A DNA stretch of 64,000 nt from assembly GCA_047601745.1 (NCBI GenBank), contig JASGIS010000001.1, positions 4,774,001 to 4,838,000 on the forward strand, written 5' to 3'. Under the pieces are notes generated by a model. It saw only the letters and a list, made by a program, of their open reading frames with translations, did no database searches and was not told where the DNA came from. Shown piece after piece: positions 16,652 to 26,426 of this stretch. Origin of the DNA: JAKPAM01 sp047601745. GTDB taxonomy: Bacteria; Pseudomonadota; Gammaproteobacteria; Burkholderiales; Burkholderiaceae_E. Position 1 is the first letter of the stretch. Each line of letters opens with the position of its first letter. The position numbers and the translations under genes are program-made.

Positions 16652-19600
16652 ATGACCGCCTATTACAGGATCCCCGGATCTTTCGCCCTGTCGGCCTTCC
16701 GGCAGACCCGCCTGCTCGACCGGCTGCGCAGCGTCGACGATCGCGTCCACGCGATCCATGCGCGCCACTTCCACCTGGTCTGGGCCGAACGCGATCTGAG
16801 CGCCGACGAGCAGGCCCGGCTCGATGCGCTGCTCGACGACGGCGATCGCGACGACGGCGCCTCGCACGGCCAGTCGGTCTGGATCGTGCCGCGGCTCGGC
16901 ACGGTCTCGCCGTGGGCGAGCAAGGCGACCGACATCGCCCGCAATTGCGGGCTGGACGGCATCCGCCGCATCGAGCGCGGCATCGAATACCAGATCGCGA
17001 CGCGGCGCGGCCTGCTCGGCGGGGCCAAACCGCTCGATGCCGACGCGCTGCGCCGGCTGCTCGACGTGCTGCACGACCGGATGACCGAGTCGGCGCTGCT
17101 GGCGCCGCCGGACCCGGCCGTCGTCTTCGGCGCGCTGCCGGGCAAGCCGCTGGTGCGCATCGACGTGATCGGCCGGGGGCGCGACGCGCTGGTCCAGGCC
17201 AACCGCACGCTGGGCCTGGCGCTGTCGGACGACGAGATCGACTACCTGCTGGACGCGTTCGGCCGGCTGGGCCGCAATCCGAGCGACGTCGAGCTGATGA
17301 TGTTCGCGCAGGCCAACTCCGAGCACTGCCGGCACAAGATCTTCAACGCCAACTGGACGATCGACGGACAGCCGCGCGAGCAGACGCTGTTCGGCATGAT
17401 CCGCGCCACGCACGCCGCGAATCCGCAGGGAACGGTCGTCGCGTACTCGGACAATGCGGCGATCCTCGAAGGCGGGCCGGCGCAACGCTTCTTCGCGCGC
17501 CCCGAGCACGGCGACGGCCACTACCGCCGCAGCGCGCAGACGACGCACGCGTTGCTGAAGGTCGAGACGCACAACCATCCGACCGCGATCGCGCCGTTTC
17601 CGGGCGCGGCGACCGGCTCGGGCGGCGAGATCCGCGACGAGGGAGCGACCGGGCGCGGCGCCAAGCCCAAGTTCGGCCTGACCGGCTTCACGGTCTCGAA
17701 CCTGCAGTTGCCCGGCGCGATCCAGCCGTGGGAGCTGGGCGCCGACGGCAAGCCCTACGGCCGGCCGGCGCGCATCGCCAGCGCACTGTCGATCATGATC
17801 GACGGACCGATCGGCGGCGCGGCGTTCAACAACGAATTCGGCCGGCCCAATCTCAGCGGCTATTTCCGCACGTACGAACTGAGCGTCGGCGGCCGGATGC
17901 GCGGCTATCACAAGCCGATCATGATCGCCGGCGGCGTCGGCAACATCGATGCCGACCATGCCGGCAAGAAGCCGCTGCCGGTCGGCGCGCTGCTGATCCA
18001 GCTCGGCGGCCCGGGCATGCGCATCGGCCTGGGCGGCGGCGCCGCGTCGAGCATGGGCGCGGGCAGCAATACCGAGGACCTGGATTTCGATTCGGTCCAG
18101 CGCGGCAACCCCGAGATCCAGCGGCGCGCGCAGGAGGTCCTCGACCGCTGCTGGGCGATGGGCGACGGCAATCCGATCCTGTCGATCCACGACGTCGGCG
18201 CCGGCGGCCTGTCCAACGCGTTTCCGGAGATCGTCCACGACGCCGGCCGCTCGGCGCGTTTCGAGCTGTCGCGCGTGCCGCTCGAGGAGAGCGGGCTGTC
18301 GCCGGCCGAGATCTGGTGCAACGAGTCGCAGGAACGCTACGTGCTGGCGATCGCGCCCGACTCGCTGACGACCTTCGACCACTGGTGCCGGCGCGAACGC
18401 TGTCCGTACGCGGTCGTCGGCCGGGTGACCGACGACGGGCAGCTCGTGCTGGTCGGCGAGGAGGGCGACCAAACAGATGGTGACGGGGTTGCTCGCGATG
18501 ACGGCGGCCGAGCGGACGGTGACCGGGCTGCCCGCGGCGGGAGCGCCGAAGCCGCGGCAGCATCGGCGTCCGCCGATGCCGGCCACCCGGTCGACATGCC
18601 GATCGACGTGCTGCTCGGCAAGCCGCCGCGGATGCAGCGCGAGGGCATCCACGTACGGCGCGAGCTGCCGGCCTTCGACGTCACCGGCATCACGCTCGAG
18701 CAGGCGATCGACCGGGTGCTGTCGCTGCCGGCCGTCGGTTCCAAGTCGTTCCTGATCACGATCGGCGATCGCACGGTCGGCGGCCTGTGCTCGCGCGACC
18801 AGATGGTCGGGCCGTGGCAGGTCCCGGTCGCCGACGTGGCGGTCGGGCTGCGGGATTTCGACGGCTACGCGGGCGAGGCGATGGCGATGGGCGAGCGCAC
18901 GCCGATCGCCGTGATCTCGCCGGCCGGCGCGTCGCGGATGGCGATCGGCGAGGCGATCACGAACCTGCTGGCCGCGCCGGTGCCGACGCTGTCGCGGGTC
19001 AAACTGTCGGCCAACTGGATGGCCGCCTGCGGCGAGCCGGCGGAGGACGCCGATCTGTTCGATGCCGTGCAGGCCGCCTCCGAACTGTGCATCGCGCTGG
19101 GCATCAGCGTGCCGGTCGGCAAGGATTCGCTGTCGATGCGCACGGTCTGGCGCGACGACGGGCAGGCCGATCGCGAGGCCAGCCGCAGCGTCACGTCGCC
19201 GACCTCGCTGATCGTCACCGCGTTCAGCGCGATCGACGACGCCCGGCGGACGCTGACGCCCGAGCTGCAGCGCGAGCAGGACAGCGTGCTGATCCTGATC
19301 GACCTCGGGCAGGGCCGCCAGCGGCTCGGCGGCTCGGCGCTGGCGCAGGTGTTCGGCCACAGCGGCAACGAAGCGCCCGACCTCGACGATCCCGATCTGC
19401 TCGCGCGCTTCGCGACGGCGATGGCGCGCCTGAACGCCGACGGATGCGTGCAGGCGTATCACGACCGCTCGGACGGCGGGCTGTTCGTCACGCTGTGCGA
19501 GATGGCCTTCGCGAGCCGCGTCGGGGTGGCGATCAATATCGACATGCTGACGATCGACCCGTATTCGAGCGACTGGGGCGATTTCAAGATCCGTCCCGAG

Positions 19601-20764
19601 CAGGTGGCCGTGCAGCGCGACGAGTTGACGCTCAAGGCGCTGTTCAACGAAGAGCTGGGCGCGGTCATCCAGGTCGCCGCCGCCGATCGCGATCGGGTGC
19701 TGGCGCTGCTGCGCGAGGCGGGGCTGTCGCCGTGCGCGCACGTGATCGGCAAGCCGTCGCCGCGCGGCCGCGACCTGATCGAGATCTATCGCGACGGCAA
19801 GTGCCTGTTCAGCCGGCCGCGCACCGAGCTGCAGCGCACGTGGATGCAGACCAGCCACCGGATCGCGTCGCTGCGCGACAACCCCGAATCGGCGCAGCAG
19901 GAGTTCGACGCGCTCCTGGACGCCGGTGATCCGGGCCTGTCGGTGCGGCTAGGCTACGACGCGGGCGAGGACATCGCCGCGCCGTTCATCGCGACCGGCG
20001 CGCGGCCGCGGATGGCGATCCTGCGCGAGCAGGGCGTCAACGGACAGGTCGAGATGGCCGCGGCCTTCGACCGCGCCGGTTTCGACTGCTACGACGTCCA
20101 CATGACCGACCTGCTGGTCGGCCGGCACAAGCTGGCCGATTTCAAGGGATTGGCGGCGTGCGGCGGCTTCGCGTACGGCGACGTGCTGGGCGCCGGCGCG
20201 GGCTGGGCGCGCACGATCCTGTTCAACGCGGCGCTGGCCGAGCAGTTCTCGACGTTCTTCCATCGCGACGACACGTTCAGCCTGGGCGTGTGCAACGGCT
20301 GCCAGATGATGTCGCAGCTCAAGGCGATCATCCCCGGCGCCGAGCACTGGCCGCGCTTCCTGCGCAACCGCTCCGAGCAGTACGAGGCGCGGCTGACCCA
20401 GGTCGAGGTGCTGGATTCGCCGTCGGTGCTGCTCGCCGGCATGGCCGGCAGCCGGATGCCGATCGTCGTCGCGCACGGCGAGGGCCGCGCCGAGTTCCGC
20501 GACCCGGCCGATCGCCGGGCCGTGCTGCCGGCGATGCGCTTCGTCACCAACGCCGGCGAGGTGGCGCAGGCCTATCCGGCCAACCCCAACGGCTCGCCGG
20601 ACGGATTGACGGCGTTCACGACCCGCGACGGCCGGGCGACGATCATGATGCCGCACCCGGAGCGCGTGTTCCGCTCGATCCAGATGAGCTGGCGCGAGCC
20701 TTCGCTAGGCGAGGATTCGCCGTGGATGCGGATGTTCCGCAACGCGCGGCGCTGGGTCGGCTGA
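16652..20764 (+). CDS. purL: Phosphoribosylformylglycinamidine synthase (single-chain PurL)
   Basis: Fourth step of purine synthesis: converts FGAR, ATP and glutamine to FGAM. At 1370 residues it is the large proteobacterial form with an N-terminal PurS-like region, two synthetase halves (ANSEHCRHKIFNA near residue 220; GGGAASSMGAGS) and a C-terminal glutaminase with nucleophile Cys1214 in GVCNGCQMM and MPHPERVFR near the end. A roughly 45-residue Asp/Gly/Ala-rich insert (about residues 603-648) interrupts the middle and looks like low-complexity expansion. ATG 16652 is the first in-frame start matching the family N-terminus (YYRIPGSFALSAFR). Confidence 0.98.
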   Translation: MTAYYRIPGSFALSAFRQTRLLDRLRSVDDRVHAIHARHFHLVWAERDLSADEQARLDALLDDGDRDDGASHGQSVWIVPRLGTVSPWASKATDIARNCGLDGIRRIERGIEYQIATRRGLLGGAKPLDADALRRLLDVLHDRMTESALLAPPDPAVVFGALPGKPLVRIDVIGRGRDALVQANRTLGLALSDDEIDYLLDAFGRLGRNPSDVELMMFAQANSEHCRHKIFNANWTIDGQPREQTLFGMIRATHAANPQGTVVAYSDNAAILEGGPAQRFFARPEHGDGHYRRSAQTTHALLKVETHNHPTAIAPFPGAATGSGGEIRDEGATGRGAKPKFGLTGFTVSNLQLPGAIQPWELGADGKPYGRPARIASALSIMIDGPIGGAAFNNEFGRPNLSGYFRTYELSVGGRMRGYHKPIMIAGGVGNIDADHAGKKPLPVGALLIQLGGPGMRIGLGGGAASSMGAGSNTEDLDFDSVQRGNPEIQRRAQEVLDRCWAMGDGNPILSIHDVGAGGLSNAFPEIVHDAGRSARFELSRVPLEESGLSPAEIWCNESQERYVLAIAPDSLTTFDHWCRRERCPYAVVGRVTDDGQLVLVGEEGDQTDGDGVARDDGGRADGDRAARGGSAEAAAASASADAGHPVDMPIDVLLGKPPRMQREGIHVRRELPAFDVTGITLEQAIDRVLSLPAVGSKSFLITIGDRTVGGLCSRDQMVGPWQVPVADVAVGLRDFDGYAGEAMAMGERTPIAVISPAGASRMAIGEAITNLLAAPVPTLSRVKLSANWMAACGEPAEDADLFDAVQAASELCIALGISVPVGKDSLSMRTVWRDDGQADREASRSVTSPTSLIVTAFSAIDDARRTLTPELQREQDSVLILIDLGQGRQRLGGSALAQVFGHSGNEAPDLDDPDLLARFATAMARLNADGCVQAYHDRSDGGLFVTLCEMAFASRVGVAINIDMLTIDPYSSDWGDFKIRPEQVAVQRDELTLKALFNEELGAVIQVAAADRDRVLALLREAGLSPCAHVIGKPSPRGRDLIEIYRDGKCLFSRPRTELQRTWMQTSHRIASLRDNPESAQQEFDALLDAGDPGLSVRLGYDAGEDIAAPFIATGARPRMAILREQGVNGQVEMAAAFDRAGFDCYDVHMTDLLVGRHKLADFKGLAACGGFAYGDVLGAGAGWARTILFNAALAEQFSTFFHRDDTFSLGVCNGCQMMSQLKAIIPGAEHWPRFLRNRSEQYEARLTQVEVLDSPSVLLAGMAGSRMPIVVAHGEGRAEFRDPADRRAVLPAMRFVTNAGEVAQAYPANPNGSPDGLTAFTTRDGRATIMMPHPERVFRSIQMSWREPSLGEDSPWMRMFRNARRWVG

Positions 20765-20826
20765 GCGCGCGAGCGGCCGCGCCGGGGGACGGCGGTCGCC
20801 GGCGGGCCGGAAGGGATCGACGGGCG

Positions 20827-21894
20827 CTAAGCGGCCCGGGAAGGGAACAACGGCGGCTCGACACCGAGGGCCGTCGCGCCCTTGACGATCTGCCGCCAGG
20901 TCGTGTCATCGATCGGGATGCCGTCGCGTTCGCGCTCGCGGCGCGCCGCCTGTTCGGGCTCTCCGGGCACGCGCACCGGATCGGCGGCGCCGGCCGCCGG
21001 CCGCGACGACTTGACGTAGGCGGTCAGCCGCGCCGCCGTCTGCTCGAACACGCTGCCTTCGATCAGCCGGTCCGGCTGCATGGCGATGATGAACAGGCCG
21101 TTGACCAGCCCGCGCGGCCGCCCCGGCGCCTCGCTGCTGTCGGGGCCGCCGGCCAGCACGCCGCCGAGCAGTTCGGCGACAAAGGCCAGCCCCCAGCCCT
21201 TGTGCTCGCCGAACGGCAGCAACGCGCCCCTGGGATCCTCCCACATCACCTTGGGGTCGGTCGTCGGCCGGCCTTCGTGATCGATCAGGCGGCCCGGCGC
21301 GACGGCCGCGTGCTGGTTGTAGGCGACGCGGGTCTTGCCCATCGCGATCGCCGAGGTCGCGAAATCGAGCAGCACCGGCTGCGGACCGGGAATCGCGATG
21401 CAGATCGGGTTGGTCATCAGCCGCGGCTCGCTGCCGCCGAACGGCGCGACGCAGGACATCGCGTGCACGGCGTTGACGAAGATGATCGCCAGCAGGCCCT
21501 GCGCCGACAGACGCTCGCCGTACGCGCCGATCCGGCCGACGTGCTGAGCGTTGCGCAGCGTGGTCAGCGACACGCCGTGGCGGCGGGCGACGGCCGCGGC
21601 CTCGGCGGTCACGGCGTTGGCGATCGGCTGGCCGTAGCCCATGCATCCGTCGAACACCGAGAACGGTTCGGTGCCGCCGACGCGTTCGGGCCGGCGGTTC
21701 GGATGGACGAATCCTTCGCGCAGATGCTGCAGATAGGCGGGGATCATGCCGACGCCGTGCGAATCGTGGCCGGCGAGGTTCGCGCCGACCAGGTGCTCGG
21801 CGATCTGCCGCGCTTCGTCGTCGTGGCTGCCGGCGGCGCGAAAGATCGCGGCGACGAACGGTTCCAGCCGCTGGGGATCGGCGATTCGGATCAC
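20827..21894 (-). CDS. Ldh/malate dehydrogenase family oxidoreductase (YbiC/YlbC type)
   Basis: NAD(P)-dependent 2-hydroxyacid or delta1-imine reductase of the non-Rossmann malate/L-sulfolactate dehydrogenase family; 355 residues. HDSHGVGMIPAYLQ (residues about 43-56) carries the catalytic His, and FGEHKGWGLAFVAELLGGVLAGG is the C-terminal family signature. It begins at GTG 21894, supported by GAGGAG at 21901-21906. It lies convergent to purL and upstream of nothing on its strand except purT 124 bp away. Substrate is not deducible. Confidence 0.85.
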   Translation of the reverse strand: MIRIADPQRLEPFVAAIFRAAGSHDDEARQIAEHLVGANLAGHDSHGVGMIPAYLQHLREGFVHPNRRPERVGGTEPFSVFDGCMGYGQPIANAVTAEAAAVARRHGVSLTTLRNAQHVGRIGAYGERLSAQGLLAIIFVNAVHAMSCVAPFGGSEPRLMTNPICIAIPGPQPVLLDFATSAIAMGKTRVAYNQHAAVAPGRLIDHEGRPTTDPKVMWEDPRGALLPFGEHKGWGLAFVAELLGGVLAGGPDSSEAPGRPRGLVNGLFIIAMQPDRLIEGSVFEQTAARLTAYVKSSRPAAGAADPVRVPGEPEQAARRERERDGIPIDDTTWRQIVKGATALGVEPPLFPSRAA

Positions 21895-21903
21895 GGGTGT
21901 CTC

Positions 21904-21953
21904 CTCGAAAAAACGGTCGGCTCGGAAAAACGGCCGGCTCTAAAAGCGGTCGG
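21904..21953. repeat. Three tandem 16-17-bp repeats between purT and the Ldh-family gene
   Basis: Copies CTCGAAAAAACGGTCGG, CTCGGAAAAACGGCCGG and CTCTAAAAGCGGTCGG run head to tail just upstream of the Ldh-family gene start; the first overlaps its ribosome-binding site. Confidence 0.7.
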
Positions 21954-22018
21954 CCGGGCCGAACCGGCAAGCCGGGCCGGACGGCATTCGCCGACGTCCC
22001 GGCAGGGGATCGCGGCGC

Positions 22019-23227
22019 TCAGCGCGAATGCGGCCGGACGCGCGAAGCGGCGAGACGGGCGCGTTCGCGCGCCTCGTCGACGCTGGCGCCGCGTGCCAGC
22101 GCGACGCCCATCCGCCGCTTGACGAAAGATTCGGGCTTGCCGAACAGGCGCAGGTCGGATTCGGGAACGGCCAGCGCCTCGGCGACGCCGTCGAAGGCGA
22201 TACCTCGCGCGTCGACGCCGCCGTAGATGACGGCGCTGGCACCGACGGCCAGCCTCGACACGTCGACCGGCAGGCCGAGGATCGCCCGCGCGTGCAGTTC
22301 GAACTCGGACAGCCGCTGCGTCGTCATCGTCACCATGCCGGTGTCGTGAGGGCGCGGGCTGACCTCGGAGAACCAGACCTCGTCGCCCTTGATGAACAAC
22401 TCGACGCCGAACACGCCGCGGCCGCCGAGATTGTCGGTCACGGCCTTGGCGATCTGCTGCGATCGTTGCAACGCGCGCTCGCCGATCCGCTGCGGCTGCC
22501 AGCTTTCGACGTAGTCGCCGTCGACCTGCAGATGGCCGATCGGTTCGCAGAACGAGGTGACGATCTCCCCGTCGGGACCGACCGAGCGCACGGTCAGCAG
22601 CGTGATCTCCTCGTCGAACGGAACGACCCCTTCGACGATCACGCGCCCGGCGTCGACGCGGCCGCCGCTGGCCGCATAGCGCCACGCGGCTTCGATGCCC
22701 TCCGGCGAATCGACCTTGGACTGGCCCTTGCCCGACGACGACATCACCGGCTTGACGATGCACGGATAGCCGACGGCCAGCGCGCCCTCGCGCAACTCGT
22801 CGAGGCTGCCGGCGAAGCGGTACGGCGAGGTCGGCAGGCCCAGTTCCTCGGCCGCCAGGCGGCGGATGCCTTCGCGGTTCATCGTCAGCCAGGCCGCGCG
22901 AGCGGTCGGCACGACGCGCTGGCCTTCGCGTTCCATCTCGACCAGCGTCGGCGTGGCGATCGCCTCGATCTCGGGCACGACCCAATCGGGTTTCTCGGCC
23001 TCGATCAGCGCGCGCAGCTTCGCGCCGTCGGTCATGTCGATGACGTGCGCGCGGTGCGCGACCTGCTGGCCGGGGGCGTCGGCGTAGCGATCGACGGCGA
23101 TCACCTCGACGCCCAGGCGTTGCAACGCGATGATCACTTCCTTGCCGAGCTCGCCGCTGCCCAGCAGCATGACGCGGGTGGCGGTCGGCGACAGCGGCGT
23201 GCCGAGAGAAGAAGCTGACGAGTTCAT
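22019..23227 (-). CDS. purT: Formate-dependent phosphoribosylglycinamide formyltransferase
   Basis: ATP-grasp enzyme making formyl-GAR from GAR, formate and ATP, the folate-independent alternative to PurN. The product has 402 residues. LLGSGELGKEV (near residue 21), KPVMSSSGKGQS (ATP loop), FGVELFIKGDEVWFSEVSPRPHDTGMVT (metal site) and the C-terminal SFVKRRMGVALARG are all family features. It produces the precursor of the PurL substrate, and purL lies 1.3 kb away on the other strand. Confidence 0.96.
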   Translation of the reverse strand: MNSSASSLGTPLSPTATRVMLLGSGELGKEVIIALQRLGVEVIAVDRYADAPGQQVAHRAHVIDMTDGAKLRALIEAEKPDWVVPEIEAIATPTLVEMEREGQRVVPTARAAWLTMNREGIRRLAAEELGLPTSPYRFAGSLDELREGALAVGYPCIVKPVMSSSGKGQSKVDSPEGIEAAWRYAASGGRVDAGRVIVEGVVPFDEEITLLTVRSVGPDGEIVTSFCEPIGHLQVDGDYVESWQPQRIGERALQRSQQIAKAVTDNLGGRGVFGVELFIKGDEVWFSEVSPRPHDTGMVTMTTQRLSEFELHARAILGLPVDVSRLAVGASAVIYGGVDARGIAFDGVAEALAVPESDLRLFGKPESFVKRRMGVALARGASVDEARERARLAASRVRPHSR

Positions 23228-23261
23228 GGCGGGGGCGCGAAAGACGGTCCAGCCGGCAAGT

Positions 23262-25520
23262 CTACCGCGCGCCGCGGCGCAGCCGTCGCCGCAGGAAGCG
23301 ATCCGGCGAAATCGCCCGGACCAGATCGGCCTCGATCGGCAGCGCCTCGTCGGCGATCATCGCGGCGATCAGTTCGGCCGCCAATGTCGACCACAACAGC
23401 CCCCGGCCGCCATGGCCGCAGGCGATGTACAGCCGCTCGCGCCGCGGCCACGCGAGCCGATCGTTGCGCTGCCACGGCGCGGGGTCGGCGAGCATCGCCG
23501 CTTCGTCGTGCACCGGCCCGATCACCGGCAGATGATCGCTCGCCGCGAAGCGCCAGCCGGCGGCGTGGCCGACGACCTCGATCGCATCGGCATCGCCGAT
23601 CGCGCGGGGGTCCAGCGATCGCCTCAGCCGTTCGAGGTTCGCGCGGTCATCGTCGTCGGCGGAGAAAGGGGGGGCGGCGGCCGGGAGCGGGGGCGGGGGC
23701 GGGACCGAGACTGGAACTGGAACCGGAGCCCGAACTGGGACCGAGACCGAGACCGAGACTGGGACTGAAGCCGGAGCTGGAGCTGGGGCTGGGATTGGAA
23801 CTGAAGCTGAGGCTGGAGCAGGGGCAAGGGCAGGGGCCAAAGCTGAGGCTCGGGCTCGGGGCGGCACGCCGGGCGGCGGCGGGCTGCCGATCCGGTGCGT
23901 CGCACCGGTCAGCACCTCGCCCCGGCCGGCCGGCAGCAGGTAGGCCTCGCCGCCGATCACGCAGCGCAGCGTCGACAGCGACGCCGAGCGCAGCCGCGTG
24001 CTCTGCCCGGCGCTCGCCTGCAGCGCGATCGATGGCAGACCGGCCAGCCCGGGCGCGGCGCCGGCATTGGCCAGCACCATCACCGATGCGCGGGCGCGCT
24101 CGCGTCCTTCTCCGTCGAAAGCCCGCCAGCACGCGTCGGGCCCGCCGCCCTCGATCCGGCTCACCATGCAGCCGCCGACGAAGGCCAGCGATCCGCCCAA
24201 CGCCTGCGCGGCGTCGGCCAGCCAGCCGCGGCAGCGCTCGACCGGGTCGACGATCGCGCCGTCCGGCCACCAGATCGCCTCCGGCAGCCCGTCGATGCCG
24301 GCCAGGCGCCGCGCGGTGTCGGCATCGACGGCGCGAACGAAGCTCGCCGGCCAGCCGAGCCTCGCCAACGCGTCGCGCTGACGGGCCCGTTCCTCGTCGT
24401 CGCCGGCGACGATCAGCCGGCCGATCGGCCGGCGCGTCGCGCGGATCGCATCGGGCGCGGTGCGGCCGATCGACCAGGCCGCGCGGGTCAGCCGCGCCAG
24501 CGGATTGTCGTCGGCGGCGATGTGCAGGTGCTCGGCCAGCCAGGGCTGTGCCGAGCCGGCCGACGCCGGCAGCGGACGGTCGCCGGCGTCGAGCAGCGTG
24601 ACCCGCCAGCCGCGCGCGGCCAGCGTGGCGGCGATCGCGCAGCCGGCCAGCCCGGCGCCGACGACGATCGCATCGCGGCCGGCGGCGCCGGTATCGCGAT
24701 CCGGCGACCCGGCATCCGGGTCCGAATCGTGCGGCGCGCCGCCGCCGGCCTCGGCCTCGGCTGCCTGCGGCTGCCCGGCGCCCGGGGGCGGCCGCCGCAC
24801 GGCCTGGATCCGCTCGCGCTTGCCGCCGAAGCCGGCGACCCGCTGCACGTCGAAACCGGCATCGTGCAATGCCCGACGCACCGCGGCGGCGGCCGTGTAC
24901 GTCGACAGGCGAGCGCCGGTCCGGCACAGGCGGGCGATCGCGCGCATCGTCCGCTCGGTCCAGGCATCGGGATTGCGCGCGGGCGCGAACCCGTCCAGGT
25001 AGACCGCATCCGCGGCCAGCGACAGGCGAGGCAGCATCCGGCCGCAGTCGCCGAACGCCAGCAGCAGCACGACGCGCCGCTCCGCGAAGACCAGCCGATG
25101 CAGGCCGGGCAGCGGCGGCGGCCACTGCTCGCACAGCGCGTCGAGGTCCTCGGCCGCGTTCGGCCCGACCGCCGCGGCGCCGAGCGTATCGAGCGTGCGC
25201 CGCAGATCCGCCGCGTCGACCGGATGTTTCTCGATCGAGACGAACACCAGCCGCTCGCTGCGCGACGGATCGTCGCGCCAGCGCGCCAGCGTCGACAGGA
25301 AATTGACGCCGAGCCCGAAGCCGATCTCCAGTACGGTGAAGACGCGTCGCCCGCGCCAGCGCGCGGCGAGCTCGCAGCCGTCGACGAACACCGCGCGCGA
25401 CTCGGCGAACGCGCCGGCGCGGCTCTTGAACACGTCGCCGAACAAGGGGCTCCAGACCGCGCCGTCGTCGAAGCGAAGCGGCGGATGCGGCTGCAGCCGA
25501 TCGGCATCGGCACTGATCAT
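23262..25520 (-). CDS. mnmC: Bifunctional tRNA mnm5s2U34 biosynthesis protein MnmC
   Basis: Completes the mnm5s2U modification at wobble uridine 34. The N-terminal methyltransferase domain has TVLEIGFGLGVNFLS (about residues 61-75) and YLDGFAPARNPDAWT (about 170-185). The C-terminal FAD oxidoreductase domain starts at AIVVGAGLAGCAIAATLAARG (about 290) and ends with the FAD motif YIACGHGGRGLLWSTLAAELIA. The product is 752 residues; about 60 residues (553-612) are a Pro/Val/Ser/Ala dipeptide run coded by hexanucleotide repeats, inserted in the oxidase domain. Confidence 0.95.
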   Translation of the reverse strand: MISADADRLQPHPPLRFDDGAVWSPLFGDVFKSRAGAFAESRAVFVDGCELAARWRGRRVFTVLEIGFGLGVNFLSTLARWRDDPSRSERLVFVSIEKHPVDAADLRRTLDTLGAAAVGPNAAEDLDALCEQWPPPLPGLHRLVFAERRVVLLLAFGDCGRMLPRLSLAADAVYLDGFAPARNPDAWTERTMRAIARLCRTGARLSTYTAAAAVRRALHDAGFDVQRVAGFGGKRERIQAVRRPPPGAGQPQAAEAEAGGGAPHDSDPDAGSPDRDTGAAGRDAIVVGAGLAGCAIAATLAARGWRVTLLDAGDRPLPASAGSAQPWLAEHLHIAADDNPLARLTRAAWSIGRTAPDAIRATRRPIGRLIVAGDDEERARQRDALARLGWPASFVRAVDADTARRLAGIDGLPEAIWWPDGAIVDPVERCRGWLADAAQALGGSLAFVGGCMVSRIEGGGPDACWRAFDGEGRERARASVMVLANAGAAPGLAGLPSIALQASAGQSTRLRSASLSTLRCVIGGEAYLLPAGRGEVLTGATHRIGSPPPPGVPPRARASALAPALAPAPASASVPIPAPAPAPASVPVSVSVSVPVRAPVPVPVSVPPPPPLPAAAPPFSADDDDRANLERLRRSLDPRAIGDADAIEVVGHAAGWRFAASDHLPVIGPVHDEAAMLADPAPWQRNDRLAWPRRERLYIACGHGGRGLLWSTLAAELIAAMIADEALPIEADLVRAISPDRFLRRRLRRGAR
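23689..23860. repeat. Hexanucleotide repeat tract inside mnmC
   Basis: About 27 head-to-tail, degenerate 6-bp units such as GGGACC, GAGACC, GAGACT, GGGACT, GGAGCT and GGGGCT. On the coding strand they give alternating PV, SV, PA and SA dipeptides. The tract keeps the reading frame. Confidence 0.85.
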
Positions 25521-25604
25521 CGGCGGTTCGCGGCGCGGGTCCCGAGGATCGGGCGCGCCGATCGGCGGTTGCAGAGGATCGATCGCACAGCGCCGGTTAG
25601 ATTC

Positions 25605-26276
25605 TCAGACGCCGCTGGCGCCGAGCCGGCTGTCGCTGAGCCCGAGCGGCGTGATGATCCAGCGGCCCGATTCGCGCGCGAACCGCAGCGGCGTGGCATT
25701 CTCGATGAACACCGGCTCGATCACCGCGCGCAGCGCGAAGGCCAGCGCGTACAGCACGCCGCCGTGCGCGACCAGCATCGTCCTGCGCTCGGGCGATTCG
25801 CCGAGCCGGCGGGCGCTGGTCTCGCGCACGCGGGTGACGAAGTCGGCGAGCCGCTCGCCGTTCGGCGGATCGAAACCCCAGTCCAGGTTCAGCGACGAGG
25901 TGCCGACCAGGTCGCCGAACCAGCGCTCCTTGAGTCCGTCCTCGGGCGCGAGCGCCGCGTTGGTGACGCGGGCGGCCGCCTGCGCGGTCTGGAAGGCCCG
26001 GCGCATCGGACTCGCGTAGATCTGTTCGACCGGCTCGCCTTCGAGCATCGCCGCGGCGCGCTCGGCCTGGGCCAGGCCGTTCTCGTTCAACGGAATGTCC
26101 TCGGGCTGGAAGACCTTGTGCAGGTTGCCGTTGGTCTGCCCGTGGCGCAGGAAGATGAAGGCGTCGACGGCCACGTCGAACGGCGAGGCCGTGGCGAGCC
26201 GCTCCATCGCGGCGAGGTTGTGGTGCTCGTACTGCGGCAGCAGTTCGGGGGTGACCAAGCGTGTCGGGAAATCCAT
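25605..26276 (-). CDS. Histidine phosphatase superfamily (phosphoglycerate mutase-like) protein
   Basis: Phosphohydrolase of 223 residues. The phosphorylated His lies in FIFLRHGQTNGN (about residues 41-52), the partner acid in LKERWFGDLVG, and the second His in MLVAHGGVLYAL. The substrate is unknown. ATG 26276 is chosen because AGGA sits 7 nt upstream; ATG 26282 is too close to it. A 29-residue N-terminal extension precedes the catalytic core. It is divergent from the crotonase gene. Confidence 0.82.
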   Translation of the reverse strand: MDFPTRLVTPELLPQYEHHNLAAMERLATASPFDVAVDAFIFLRHGQTNGNLHKVFQPEDIPLNENGLAQAERAAAMLEGEPVEQIYASPMRRAFQTAQAAARVTNAALAPEDGLKERWFGDLVGTSSLNLDWGFDPPNGERLADFVTRVRETSARRLGESPERRTMLVAHGGVLYALAFALRAVIEPVFIENATPLRFARESGRWIITPLGLSDSRLGASGV

Positions 26277-26426
26277 GCGCATGTCCTGGCGAAGGGCGGT
26301 CGGCGTTGACGAAAGGGACCGGACCGTAGAATAACAACCTCGCTGGCAATCTCGCGAACCGCATTCCCGCGGCGGTGTTCCGCCGCAAACCGTCCGCATC
26401 GGGCCGGACGTTAGATGGAGACGACG

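Noticed and set aside
16517..19858. Minus-strand open frame of 1113 residues opposite purL
   Set aside because: Despite its length it is the mirror of PurL codons, Arg/Ala/Asp/Gln-rich, with no start context or family.
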